Shown here piece after piece: positions 44,905 to 52,195 of a DNA stretch of 64,000 nt (position 1 is the stretch's first letter; each line of letters begins with the position of its first letter). The notes below the pieces were generated by a model, which worked only from the letters and a program-made list of their open reading frames with translations, was not told where the DNA came from and searched no databases. Position numbers and translations under genes: made by a program. Source of the stretch: an uncultured Veillonella sp. (GTDB taxonomy: Bacteria; Bacillota; Negativicutes; Veillonellales; Veillonellaceae); contig UPXS01000008.1 of assembly GCA_900538355.1 (NCBI GenBank), positions 33,448 to 97,447 of the forward strand, written 5' to 3'.

Positions 44905-46001
44905 CAGTACATACAGAGATTTTACTCATCGCCATTGCGGTATCCATCGCGTGCGCCATTCCCGGTGTATTCCTCGTGCTGCGCCGCATGTCCATGATGG
45001 CCGATGCCATTACACACACCGTATTCCTCGGCATCGTGCTCGCCTTCTTCGTAACAGAAGACTTAAACTCTCCCTTGCTTCTAGTAGGGGCAACGCTAGT
45101 CGGCGTAGGTACCGTATGGCTTACAGAAATGATTCATAACACGGGCCTCGTCAACGAAGACGCCTCTATCGGTATCATCTTCCCCCTTCTCTTCTCCATT
45201 GCTATCATCCTCGTCAGTCTCTACAGTGGCAACGCTCATCTCGACGTAGATACAGCATTACTAGGGGAAATCGCGTTCGCTCCATTTGACAGATGGATTG
45301 TAAATGGCACTGACTTAGGGCCCGTATCACTATGGATTTCCCTAGGGGTAGCGCTTATCAACCTCGTATTGGTTATGCTATTCTACAAGGAATTGCAACT
45401 CTCTACCTTTGATCCACTATTAGCAGGGCTCTTTGGCTTTATGCCAGCCCTCATCCATTACGTGCTTATGACCATGGTGTCCCTTACCGTGGTGGCTTCC
45501 TTCCAAGCGGTAGGGGCCATCCTCGTTATTGGCCTCATGATTGGACCTGCGGTCATCGCTTATTTATGGACTGACTCTGTGAAAGCCATGCTTATTAGCA
45601 GTATTATCATCGGCATTATCTGCGCTGTCATCGGTACAGAAGTTGCTTTCACACTAGACGTATCCATTGCAGGCGCTATTGCAACGACCATAGGTCTCGC
45701 CCTATTAATCGCTGTTATTGGCACGCCAAAGACGGGCTATATCGCAACCTATCGACGCCAACGCCACTTGCGTCGTCACTATCGAGAAACAATGATGCTC
45801 TGTCACATTTACACCCATATGAATACGCCTGTGGCTGCCATTGAAAACGGCATTGGCACCATTCATGAACACTTGAACTGGAAACCAGACTATACACACC
45901 AAGCCGCATCACACCTAAAAAAACAAGGTCTATTGTATGTGACAAATGGGTACTACACGCTTACCGATAAAGGCGTGGCTCAAGTTAAAGAAATCATTTA
46001 A
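44901..46001 (+). CDS. Metal ABC transporter permease 2 with C-terminal winged-helix domain
   Basis: Residues 1-285 are a second ABC-3 permease (LRRMSMMADAITHTVFLGIVLAF; QAVGAILVIGLMIGPAVIAYLW). About 80 extra cytoplasmic residues follow, with the appearance of a DtxR-like winged helix: AAIENGIGTIHEHLNWKPDYTHQAASHLKKQGLLYVTNGYYTLTDKG. Such tails occur on some Mn/Fe permeases and may sense metal or bind DNA. The two permeases make a heterodimer with the upstream ATPase and binding protein. Confidence 0.92.
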   Translation: MTVHTEILLIAIAVSIACAIPGVFLVLRRMSMMADAITHTVFLGIVLAFFVTEDLNSPLLLVGATLVGVGTVWLTEMIHNTGLVNEDASIGIIFPLLFSIAIILVSLYSGNAHLDVDTALLGEIAFAPFDRWIVNGTDLGPVSLWISLGVALINLVLVMLFYKELQLSTFDPLLAGLFGFMPALIHYVLMTMVSLTVVASFQAVGAILVIGLMIGPAVIAYLWTDSVKAMLISSIIIGIICAVIGTEVAFTLDVSIAGAIATTIGLALLIAVIGTPKTGYIATYRRQRHLRRHYRETMMLCHIYTHMNTPVAAIENGIGTIHEHLNWKPDYTHQAASHLKKQGLLYVTNGYYTLTDKGVAQVKEII

Positions 46002-46047
46002 TTAATTTCAATCAAACTCCTTAAAAATACATATCTTCCCAACAAAA

Positions 46048-46090
46048 AAGAAGCTGAAATCAATGCTACTCTGCAAGATTTCAGCTTCTT
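46048..46090. terminator. Terminator between the metal importer and a convergent acetyltransferase gene
   Basis: AAGAAGCTGAAATC (46048-46061) pairs with GATTTCAGCTTCTT (46077-46090); T-rich on both sides. Confidence 0.85.
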
Positions 46091-46111
46091 CTTTTGTATG
46101 TAATTATATGT

Positions 46112-46600
46112 CTAGAACACAACACGCATCTGATACCACTTAGCACCGCCGTGATCAGATACAGATTCACCTTCATTTACAAAACCAAACTTGGCGTAAT
46201 AATGAATCTTTTCTTCCTTACAGGTTAGAATTACTCCCTTACGGTTTTCCTCTCTCGCAAGGTCAAGGAAAGCTTCAATTAACTTACCGCCTACGCCACG
46301 ATTCCGATACGCTGGCAAGGTATTTAGTCCAAATATCATCTGCCATGCACCATTAGGATCATGTAAGGATGCATCAACAAACATCTCATCCGTTAAAATT
46401 TCATCATCTGTTACGAAGCCATCGATAAAACCGATTGGCGTATCGCCGTCAAAGGCAATTAAAAACTGCCCTGCATAATACTTTAATCGTTCTGCAAAGG
46501 CCTCACGAGATGCCGCCTCAGCCGGCGGAAAACAAGTTGCTTCAATATGTGTCACTAAATCTAAATCTTCGGTTGTTGCTTTTCGTATTAATATATCCAT
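46112..46600 (-). CDS. GNAT family N-acetyltransferase 1
   Basis: A 162-residue GCN5-type acetyltransferase. The start at MDILIRKAT follows GGAG; two ATGs a few codons upstream are less likely. The acetyl-CoA-binding pattern is visible in NTLPAYRNRGVGGKLIEAFLDLAREENRKGVILTCKEEKIHYYAKFGFVNEG (Q/R-x-x-G-x-G/A motif as RNRGVGG). The substrate is unknown. It is monocistronic between two terminators. Confidence 0.87.
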   Translation of the reverse strand: MDILIRKATTEDLDLVTHIEATCFPPAEAASREAFAERLKYYAGQFLIAFDGDTPIGFIDGFVTDDEILTDEMFVDASLHDPNGAWQMIFGLNTLPAYRNRGVGGKLIEAFLDLAREENRKGVILTCKEEKIHYYAKFGFVNEGESVSDHGGAKWYQMRVVF

Positions 46601-46651
46601 ATTATTCTCCATCATATATACATATTTTTTAGTATATACCGTTTATAAAAC

Positions 46652-46687
46652 AAAGGCTACACATTCAATGAGCGATGTGTAGCCTTT
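46652..46687 (-). terminator. Terminator between the two acetyltransferase genes
   Basis: AAAGGCTACACAT (46652-46664) pairs with ATGTGTAGCCTTT (46675-46687). Confidence 0.83.
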
Positions 46688-46693
46688 TCTTTT

Positions 46694-47113
46694 CTACTTT
46701 TTCGTATATTTAGGCACATTACGATATTGCATCGGCAATGAGTTCTCTTTTACCTTAAATCCATGCTTCTCATAGAAAGGTGCATTAGTGCTATCACCAA
46801 TCATAACATTAATGTACAAGTAAGACTTGTAAGCCTCTTTCACCATTTCAAGTAAATGACCTGCAATACCATGGCCCTGATACTCAGGATGCACGAGCAC
46901 ATAATTGATGAAGCACACTAGCTCGCTATCATCCATGACGCGAATTAGACCGATTAAACGGTCACCATCCCACGCAGAAATCACACGAGAAGAATTCATT
47001 AGAGCCTTATGCAATCGATCAGGATACTTGCCTACCACCCAACGAACAGACAAAAATAAATCTGCTACCTGTTGGGGCGTAAAATTTCGCTCTTCAGTAT
47101 AGGTAATCGCCAT
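46694..47113 (-). CDS. GNAT family N-acetyltransferase 2
   Basis: A short, 139-residue GNAT enzyme with the acetyl-CoA loop VLVHPEYQGHGIAGHLLEMV and the C-terminal FYEKHGFKVKE motif. It resembles small aminoglycoside-acetyltransferase-like or YhhY-like members, but the substrate is unassigned. AAGGGG precedes the ATG. The AT-rich islet begins just upstream. Confidence 0.87.
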   Translation of the reverse strand: MAITYTEERNFTPQQVADLFLSVRWVVGKYPDRLHKALMNSSRVISAWDGDRLIGLIRVMDDSELVCFINYVLVHPEYQGHGIAGHLLEMVKEAYKSYLYINVMIGDSTNAPFYEKHGFKVKENSLPMQYRNVPKYTKK

Positions 47114-47149
47114 AAAAGCCCCTTCAATAGATTAATTACTATAACTTTC

Positions 47150-47398
47150 TCATCTCACAAATAAATCCCTCGACCCCTGTAAGGTCTTTGGAAACTCAAA
47201 ATACATATAACTTTTAGCACCATAAAAAGAATTTCTAAAGTCATAACCTCTCAATAACAAATACTCGATAATCTTCCACTCTTTGTCATTAGCTTTTTTA
47301 AGGTCTTTAAACTTCTCGTTCACAAAGTACATCTTACCGTTGCATGTAGAATAGGTTTTATTTGTATTAATTACCTTGTAGTTTGTACCCTCCAACAA
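47150..47398 (-). CDS. Hypothetical protein, possibly a gene remnant
   Basis: An 82-codon frame without a good ATG start: it would need TTG at its beginning, or an ATG at codon 22. The protein is Lys/Phe/Tyr-rich (KVINTNKTYSTCNGKMYFVNE; FRNSFYGAKSYMYFEFP). I do not recognise it. It sits at the edge of the AT-rich islet and may be a truncated gene. Confidence 0.4.
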   Translation of the reverse strand: MLEGTNYKVINTNKTYSTCNGKMYFVNEKFKDLKKANDKEWKIIEYLLLRGYDFRNSFYGAKSYMYFEFPKTLQGSRDLFVR

Positions 47399-47480
47399 GG
47401 AGATTCAGCAGTTTACATATACATTTTTATAGCCCATCATAATTTACCATAAAGCGACAATTAAGATATGTATATTATTA

Positions 47481-48326
47481 TTATTGAATTTCACCAAGTA
47501 AAGTTTTACTAATATACTTCAAAAAATAAGTTTTAAAACGCTTTACTACACCATCCTTAAAAGCATTTTCAATAAATAAGTCTAATGAGTTCTCCTTATT
47601 ATCACTTATAATTTGAACTATTCTAACAAATAGTTCCTTCTTTTTTTTACTACTTCGTTCATTTTGAAGAGCAAAAGATAAAGTATTGTAATAATGCTCT
47701 AGCCAATTAGATTGATTTGCAAGATTTACAAACTGAGATAAGTTATTGTCCTCAAGCAAAAAATCTAAAGTAATATATTTAAATAAATAAGATTTATCTG
47801 CCTTCTTTCCATACTTAATAGCTTGTGATTTAACTTTGGAACAATTTGCAAGCTTTCTATCTAGTTGATTATCATATTCTAAAATATCCAGATATACTTC
47901 CTCTGAAAGATTTATTCCAATTACTTTATTTGCACCTTCAAGTTCATACGCCTTAACATAAGATTTGCCAACAATCAAAGCTTTCTCTAAATTCGGCAAT
48001 TCAGATGCTTTAATTTTTGCAAAATCTCCCTTAGATATCCCACCACGAATCAAAATACCATTTTTAATATATTCATCTCTGCATATTGTTTCAACAACTT
48101 CTATTAAGTTTACTAATGACTCTTTACTAGAATCATTTGAATATAAAATTAATGAATCACTTACAATATAACCTTTTACTTTAGAATTTAACTGCCCTTC
48201 TAAATTTTGAAATACCCTAAAAATCGTTTTAGAAAACTGCATAATAAAATTTTTTGCAGTCTCTTGATCCTTCTTATCAATTATATTTTTAAATCCTAAT
48301 ATATCTAAAAACGCAACATATTTCAT
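47481..48326 (-). CDS. Nucleotide-cyclase-like protein of unknown function
   Basis: A 281-residue AT-rich gene. The beginning resembles the class III nucleotide cyclase fold: AFLDILGFKNII would place the first metal Asp, YIVSDSLILYSND the second, and NGILIRGGISKGDFAK the dimer strand seen in such enzymes. The later part is Lys-rich and helical. Proteins with this pattern include cyclases of Pycsar-type antiphage loci, but no recognisable effector with membrane or TIR domain is adjacent. Activity is unproven. The base composition suggests horizontal acquisition. Confidence 0.55.
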   Translation of the reverse strand: MKYVAFLDILGFKNIIDKKDQETAKNFIMQFSKTIFRVFQNLEGQLNSKVKGYIVSDSLILYSNDSSKESLVNLIEVVETICRDEYIKNGILIRGGISKGDFAKIKASELPNLEKALIVGKSYVKAYELEGANKVIGINLSEEVYLDILEYDNQLDRKLANCSKVKSQAIKYGKKADKSYLFKYITLDFLLEDNNLSQFVNLANQSNWLEHYYNTLSFALQNERSSKKKKELFVRIVQIISDNKENSLDLFIENAFKDGVVKRFKTYFLKYISKTLLGEIQ

Positions 48327-48393
48327 GTTATATTCCTCTATTTTATTTAAGCAAAATCATCATTATTCAAAAAAAAGATTATTCATTTGCATA

Positions 48394-48702
48394 TTATTGA
48401 TGTTTAAAGATTTCTCTTACAAGCCCTACTCCAACAATAGCACTGCCTTCCATGATGAAGAACTCTGTGCCAACTTGTAAGCTAGAATAATCTGTATCCT
48501 CATTCACTGGCAACGCATTAGATCGTATTGGCTGATCAAAGTAAACATCTTCACCATCAATAAAGTTAATTCCAAGCTGTTCCTCAGTATCTTTTACAAC
48601 AATATGAGGGCTATACTTTCCATTATTTAAATTCGGTGGATTCGTCATCTTCTTGCTAAAAAAGATAATAGTGCAACTAATAGTAAAATCTAAATTGCTC
48701 AT
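48394..48702 (-). CDS. Small protein with EF-Tu domain-III-like pattern (gene B)
   Basis: A 102-residue protein starting MSNLDFTI. The sequence KYSPHIVVKDTEEQLGINFIDG followed by VGTEFFIMEGSAIVGVGLVREIF resembles the C-terminal barrel of elongation factor Tu (compare RFAIREGGRTVGAGVV), a stand-alone domain that occurs in small accessory genes. Its start overlaps the end of a fragment of the gene A family (48703-48745). A decayed second copy of its TEFFIMEG region lies at 49343-49443. Confidence 0.55.
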   Translation of the reverse strand: MSNLDFTISCTIIFFSKKMTNPPNLNNGKYSPHIVVKDTEEQLGINFIDGEDVYFDQPIRSNALPVNEDTDYSSLQVGTEFFIMEGSAIVGVGLVREIFKHQ

Positions 48703-48770
48703 ATTAGGCCTCATCAATTACATATACCATATTGCCTGTAAAGTATATCCGAGTAAAAACTAAATTGCTC
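48682..48770 (-). repeat. 70-bp tandem repeat holding a gene A 3' fragment
   Basis: A 19-bp unit (AGTAAAA, W, CTAAATTGCTC on plus) occurs at 48682-48700 and 48752-48770. Between them, on the minus strand, are codons reading IYFTGNMVYVIDEA and stop, a copy of the gene A C-terminus. About 51 bp of it (48699-48749) match 49444-49494 with two differences. Confidence 0.8.
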
Positions 48771-48831
48771 TATGTTAAGATTATCTGATCAATCTATAAC
48801 TTTTTGAAAATTTCCTTATCTTTTATATATT

Positions 48832-49341
48832 TTAACTAAAAAGATTTTTATAAAGCGCCTTAATTTCTCGTCCGTATTTCACTGCACTGGGAATATGCAA
48901 TCTTTTATAATAGTCTTCTAATATTTCTGGGTGATTTTTCAAAATATCAAATTCAATCATATACAAAGCAATACTTGTTATAGAATATTTCCCTATTTCA
49001 AGTATAGTTGATGTATCTTCTCTATCTAATTCTTCGCCTTTTGTAAAATCTCCATCAGGATATTCTTCACAAGTTTCATCACTGTATTGCCAAAAGGCTT
49101 TACTCCAAAGAATCAGTTCTTTACGATTGTATTCTATTAATTGCTCGAAAAACCGTACTATTTCTTTTTCTGAATATAACTTGCAATTAAAACCTTCTAA
49201 TAAGAATTGCCTTTGATTCAATCGATTTCTTAGCTCTTGAATTTCTATACTTTGTAGTTCTTTATTAAAGTTATCAGGCCCTAATTCCTCTATAATATCT
49301 AAATATATAGGGCTATCTAAAAATTCTTTTAAAATTTTCAT
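48832..49341 (-). CDS. Hypothetical protein, immunity-like
   Basis: A 169-residue acidic, helical, soluble protein starting MKILKEFLDS. It contains an acidic loop (SDETCEEYPDGDFTKGEELDRED). I do not recognise the family. Size, acidity, low GC and neighbourhood resemble orphan immunity genes of polymorphic toxin systems, but no toxin gene is nearby, so this is speculation. Confidence 0.5.
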   Translation of the reverse strand: MKILKEFLDSPIYLDIIEELGPDNFNKELQSIEIQELRNRLNQRQFLLEGFNCKLYSEKEIVRFFEQLIEYNRKELILWSKAFWQYSDETCEEYPDGDFTKGEELDREDTSTILEIGKYSITSIALYMIEFDILKNHPEILEDYYKRLHIPSAVKYGREIKALYKNLFS

Positions 49342-49342
49342 A

Positions 49343-49443
49343 TCCTTACATCCTTACAGAATTAACACCTTCCATAATAAAGAACTCCGTATCTGCTTTT
49401 ATAACAAAGTAATTTACAATTTCAAAAACTAACAACATATTAA
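49343..49443 (-). pseudogene. Decayed second copy of gene B
   Basis: The minus strand encodes ADTEFFIMEGVNSV then a stop, matching VGTEFFIMEGSAIV of the intact gene at 48394-48702. The counterpart of the start is followed at once by a stop (ATG AGT TAA). The middle of the gene is deleted. Confidence 0.65.
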
Positions 49444-49449
49444 CTCATA

Positions 49450-49866
49450 TTAGGCCTCATCGATTACATATACCATTTTGCCTGTAAAGTATATGTTCAT
49501 TATACAGTGAACAGGATTTCCTTCAGTCCATAACCATCCTTGGAATACAGCACGTCCCCAATTATAGGTCTCCGTAATGACCTCAAACTCACTTTCACTA
49601 TACTCCTGTTGATACTGAGGTAACTCAATTCTTTTACCTGTGAAAGTATCTAATATTGTACTATCAAAGACGAGAATTTCTAAATCATCAACATCACATT
49701 TCTCAAATATAATCTTAGCCTTATGAGTCTGTTCACCACTATTATCATAGGAAAAAATATAATCAAAGGAAAACGTTAAATTACCATCTGCGTATTCTAT
49801 TTTTTGTACCCTTGCATCGTGGAGAGAATACTTAAAATACTCTCCGAAAGATCTTGTGATTTTCAT
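49450..49866 (-). CDS. Hypothetical protein (gene A)
   Basis: A 138-residue, soluble, beta-rich protein starting MKITRSFGEYF (GGAG just upstream; the longer frame needs TTG). It has no signal peptide. Aromatic- and acid-rich strands (YADGNLTFSFDYIFSYDN; WGRAVFQGWLWTEGN) suggest an immunity-type or ligand-binding fold, but the family is not recognised. Its last 14 codons are duplicated upstream of gene B at 48703-48745. Confidence 0.5.
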   Translation of the reverse strand: MKITRSFGEYFKYSLHDARVQKIEYADGNLTFSFDYIFSYDNSGEQTHKAKIIFEKCDVDDLEILVFDSTILDTFTGKRIELPQYQQEYSESEFEVITETYNWGRAVFQGWLWTEGNPVHCIMNIYFTGKMVYVIDEA

Positions 49867-49940
49867 ATGCTCCAACAATAATAATTAAAAGAACAAATTA
49901 TGTCTTATATTATTATATTTATTAACCATATATAACCATA

Positions 49941-49971
49941 AAAGCCTCCCGCCAAAATGACAGGAGGCTTT
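49941..49971 (-). terminator. Terminator after guaA
   Basis: AAAGCCTCC (49941-49949) pairs with GGAGGCTTT (49963-49971). Confidence 0.8.
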
Positions 49972-50008
49972 ATTTCGGCAAATGTATAGCCAGAATTATT
50001 TGTTGTTC

Positions 50009-51544
50009 TTATTCCCACTCAATTGTTGCAGGTGGTTTAGATGTAATATCGTACACGATACGGTTGATGTGTTGTACTTCGTTTACGATACGACGGGAGA
50101 TTGTGTCCAATACGTCATAAGGGATGCGCGCCCAATCAGCAGTCATGAAGTCTGTTGTTGTTACGCCACGCAATGCCAATGTGTAGTCGTATGTACGGAA
50201 GTCGCCCATAACGCCTACAGTACGTGTGGATGTTAATACTGCAAAGTATTGGTTGATGCTACGATCAAGGCCAGCTTTTGCAATTTCATCACGGAAGATG
50301 TAGTCCGCATCACGCAAGATGTCGAGTTTTTCTTTAGTGATTTCGCCCATTACGCGGATAGCAAGACCAGGACCTGGGAATGGTTGACGCCATACGAGGT
50401 AATCAGCCAAACCTAATTCAGAACCAAGTTCACGTACTTCGTCTTTGAAGAGGTTGCGCAATGGTTCGATAAGGCCTTTGAAGTCTACAACTGCAGGCAA
50501 GCCACCTACGTTGTGGTGAGATTTAATAACTTCAGCTTCGCCAGTACCGGACTCGATAACGTCAGGGTAGATTGTACCTTGTGCCAAGAAATCAACGGAA
50601 CCGATTTTACGGCCTTCGTCTTCGAATACACGAATGAATTCTTCACCGATAGCTTTACGCTTTGCTTCTGGATCTTCAAGACCAGCCAATTTATCTAAGA
50701 AACGTTTTTCCGCATCAACACGGATGAAATGCATGCCGGAATCTTTGAAAGCTGCTTCAACTTCGTCGCCTTCGTTTTTACGCATCAAACCATGGTCAAC
50801 GAAGATACAAGTCAATTGGTCGCCAACAGCTTTAGAGATAAGAGCTGCTGCAACGGAGCTATCTACACCGCCAGACAATGCCAACAATACTTTGCCATCG
50901 CCTACAGTGTTACGGATTTCTTCAATAGCAGTTTTTGCATAGTTTGCCATTGTCCATGTGCCTGTGAAACCACATACTTCGTACAAGAAGTTGTGAAGCA
51001 TTTCTTTACCATGTTCAGTGTGCAATACTTCTGCATGGTATTGCATAGCGTATAATTTGCGCTCTTTGTTTTGCATGGATGCAACAGGGCAGTCTTTTGT
51101 ATGAGCAACAATTTCGAAACCTTCAGGTACTTTTGCTACATAGTCAACGTGAGACATCCAAACAACTTGGTCTTCGTCCAAGCCTTTGAACAATGGGGAT
51201 GTAGTATCCACTTTAGTAGGTGTTTTACCAAATTCACGGTTGTCCGCAGATTTAACTTCGCCACCCAATGTATGCGCCATAAATTGCATACCATAGCACA
51301 TGCCAAGGATAGGAATACCAAGTTCAAAAATCTCTTTTTCGATTTTTGGAGAGTTTTCTTCATACACGCTGTTAGGGCCACCTGTGAAGATGATACCTTG
51401 CGGTTTTAATTCTTTAATTTTGTCCAGCGCTTTGTTGTATGGATATACTTCGCAGTATACGTGATTTTCACGAACACGGCGCGCGATCAATTGATTATAT
51501 TGACCACCAAAGTCAACAACAATAACAAATTCCTTGTTTTCCAT
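50009..51544 (-). CDS. guaA: GMP synthase (glutamine-hydrolysing)
   Basis: GuaA aminates XMP to GMP. The start at MENKEFVIVVDFGGQYNQL follows AGGAAGG and gives 511 residues, the usual length. The glutamine amidotransferase domain (1-190) has the nucleophile in GIPILGMCYGMQFMAHTLGG and HAEV; the ATP pyrophosphatase domain carries SGGVDSSVAAAL; and the C-terminal dimerisation domain ends RIVYDITSKPPATIEWE. It is monocistronic, with a promoter at 51660-51701 and a possible PurR box further upstream. Confidence 0.97.
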   Translation of the reverse strand: MENKEFVIVVDFGGQYNQLIARRVRENHVYCEVYPYNKALDKIKELKPQGIIFTGGPNSVYEENSPKIEKEIFELGIPILGMCYGMQFMAHTLGGEVKSADNREFGKTPTKVDTTSPLFKGLDEDQVVWMSHVDYVAKVPEGFEIVAHTKDCPVASMQNKERKLYAMQYHAEVLHTEHGKEMLHNFLYEVCGFTGTWTMANYAKTAIEEIRNTVGDGKVLLALSGGVDSSVAAALISKAVGDQLTCIFVDHGLMRKNEGDEVEAAFKDSGMHFIRVDAEKRFLDKLAGLEDPEAKRKAIGEEFIRVFEDEGRKIGSVDFLAQGTIYPDVIESGTGEAEVIKSHHNVGGLPAVVDFKGLIEPLRNLFKDEVRELGSELGLADYLVWRQPFPGPGLAIRVMGEITKEKLDILRDADYIFRDEIAKAGLDRSINQYFAVLTSTRTVGVMGDFRTYDYTLALRGVTTTDFMTADWARIPYDVLDTISRRIVNEVQHINRIVYDITSKPPATIEWE

Positions 51545-51659
51545 GCCTTCCTCCATATGCATCTATTTGTGAAAGTATATTCACTATTTTTTAATGCCCA
51601 TACATTTCTGTACTGGGGGTGCGTTTTTTCGAAGCAAACGCTAATTTTCATTACATTTC

Positions 51660-51701
51660 ATTATACCATACGAAGTATATGGACTCCATATATCCCGTAT
51701 G
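51660..51701 (-). promoter_or_regulatory. guaA promoter and palindrome
   Basis: On the minus strand TGGTATAAT is an extended -10 (TATAAT at 51660-51665) without a good -35. Directly upstream is a 35-bp imperfect palindrome, 51667-51701 (CATACG...CGTATG with inner ATATGGA/TCCATAT), a candidate regulator site. Confidence 0.5.
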
Positions 51702-51721
51702 AATTTTATAGAAAAGATTTT

Positions 51722-51734
51722 AATGTTCGGATTT
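51722..51734 (-). promoter_or_regulatory. PurR-box-like sequence upstream of guaA
   Basis: The minus strand reads AAATCCGAACATT, a full match to the Bacillus PurBox consensus AWWWCCGAACWWT. It lies about 70 bp upstream of the predicted start. The usual second, inverted box was not found. Confidence 0.4.
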
Positions 51735-51813
51735 TACTATATACCAAACTTAATACGAGGAAATAATCTTTAATAGGCTCTAACCTTTCGAGGGACTCTA
51801 GCTTTTCAATGGA

Positions 51814-52011
51814 CTATACTTTATGATCCTCGCGTTTAGACATTTTTACAGCTCCAACGGGACAGATTGAATAACAATCGCCACAGCCGATACAGCCTTT
51901 TCCAATATTAAATCGCGTCTCCCCTTTGGTGATGCATTGAACAGGACAATCTACGGCACATGCACCACATTTAACACATGTATCATCTATATGAAATTTT
52001 AGATTCCCCAT
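51814..52011 (-). CDS. 2[4Fe-4S] ferredoxin-like protein
   Basis: A 65-residue bacterial-type ferredoxin with two CxxCxxCxxxCP motifs (CVKCGACAVDCP and CIGCGDCYSICP). It carries low-potential electrons in the cytoplasm. AGGAGG lies 9 nt before the ATG. It is monocistronic between guaA and the HAD phosphatase gene. The partner is not evident; CO dehydrogenase or other ferredoxin-linked enzymes are possible. Confidence 0.93.
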   Translation of the reverse strand: MGNLKFHIDDTCVKCGACAVDCPVQCITKGETRFNIGKGCIGCGDCYSICPVGAVKMSKREDHKV

Positions 52012-52074
52012 CCTACATCACCTCCTATTATTAGGATAAAAACCGACCATCAAAAAAAATATATATAGTTTTTC

Positions 52075-52180
52075 AGATACTACCAGTTAAAAGTATTTAT
52101 TTTTAACTGGTAGTATCTCAGATTTACATATATTAAACACAATTTAAATTAGAATGATTTACTTTTAACTAGTAGTATCT
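52075..52180. repeat. Inverted repeat plus a third half-copy
   Basis: 52075-52092 and 52100-52118 form a perfect hairpin of about 18 bp (AGATACTACCAGTTAAAA). A further copy of the right arm with one base changed (TTTTAACTAGTAGTATCT) lies at 52163-52180. The hairpin probably terminates the HAD gene; the extra half-copy is unexplained. Confidence 0.8.
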
Positions 52181-52195
52181 CTATTTTAGATATGA

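Noticed and set aside
47481..48326. A complete Pycsar or CBASS defence system
   Set aside because: Only a cyclase-like fold is suggested; no membrane, TIR or other effector gene adjoins it, so the full system is not claimed.
51545..51813. Purine riboswitch in the guaA leader
   Set aside because: The conserved core of the purine aptamer was not found; hairpins there are short and lack the expected three-way junction.
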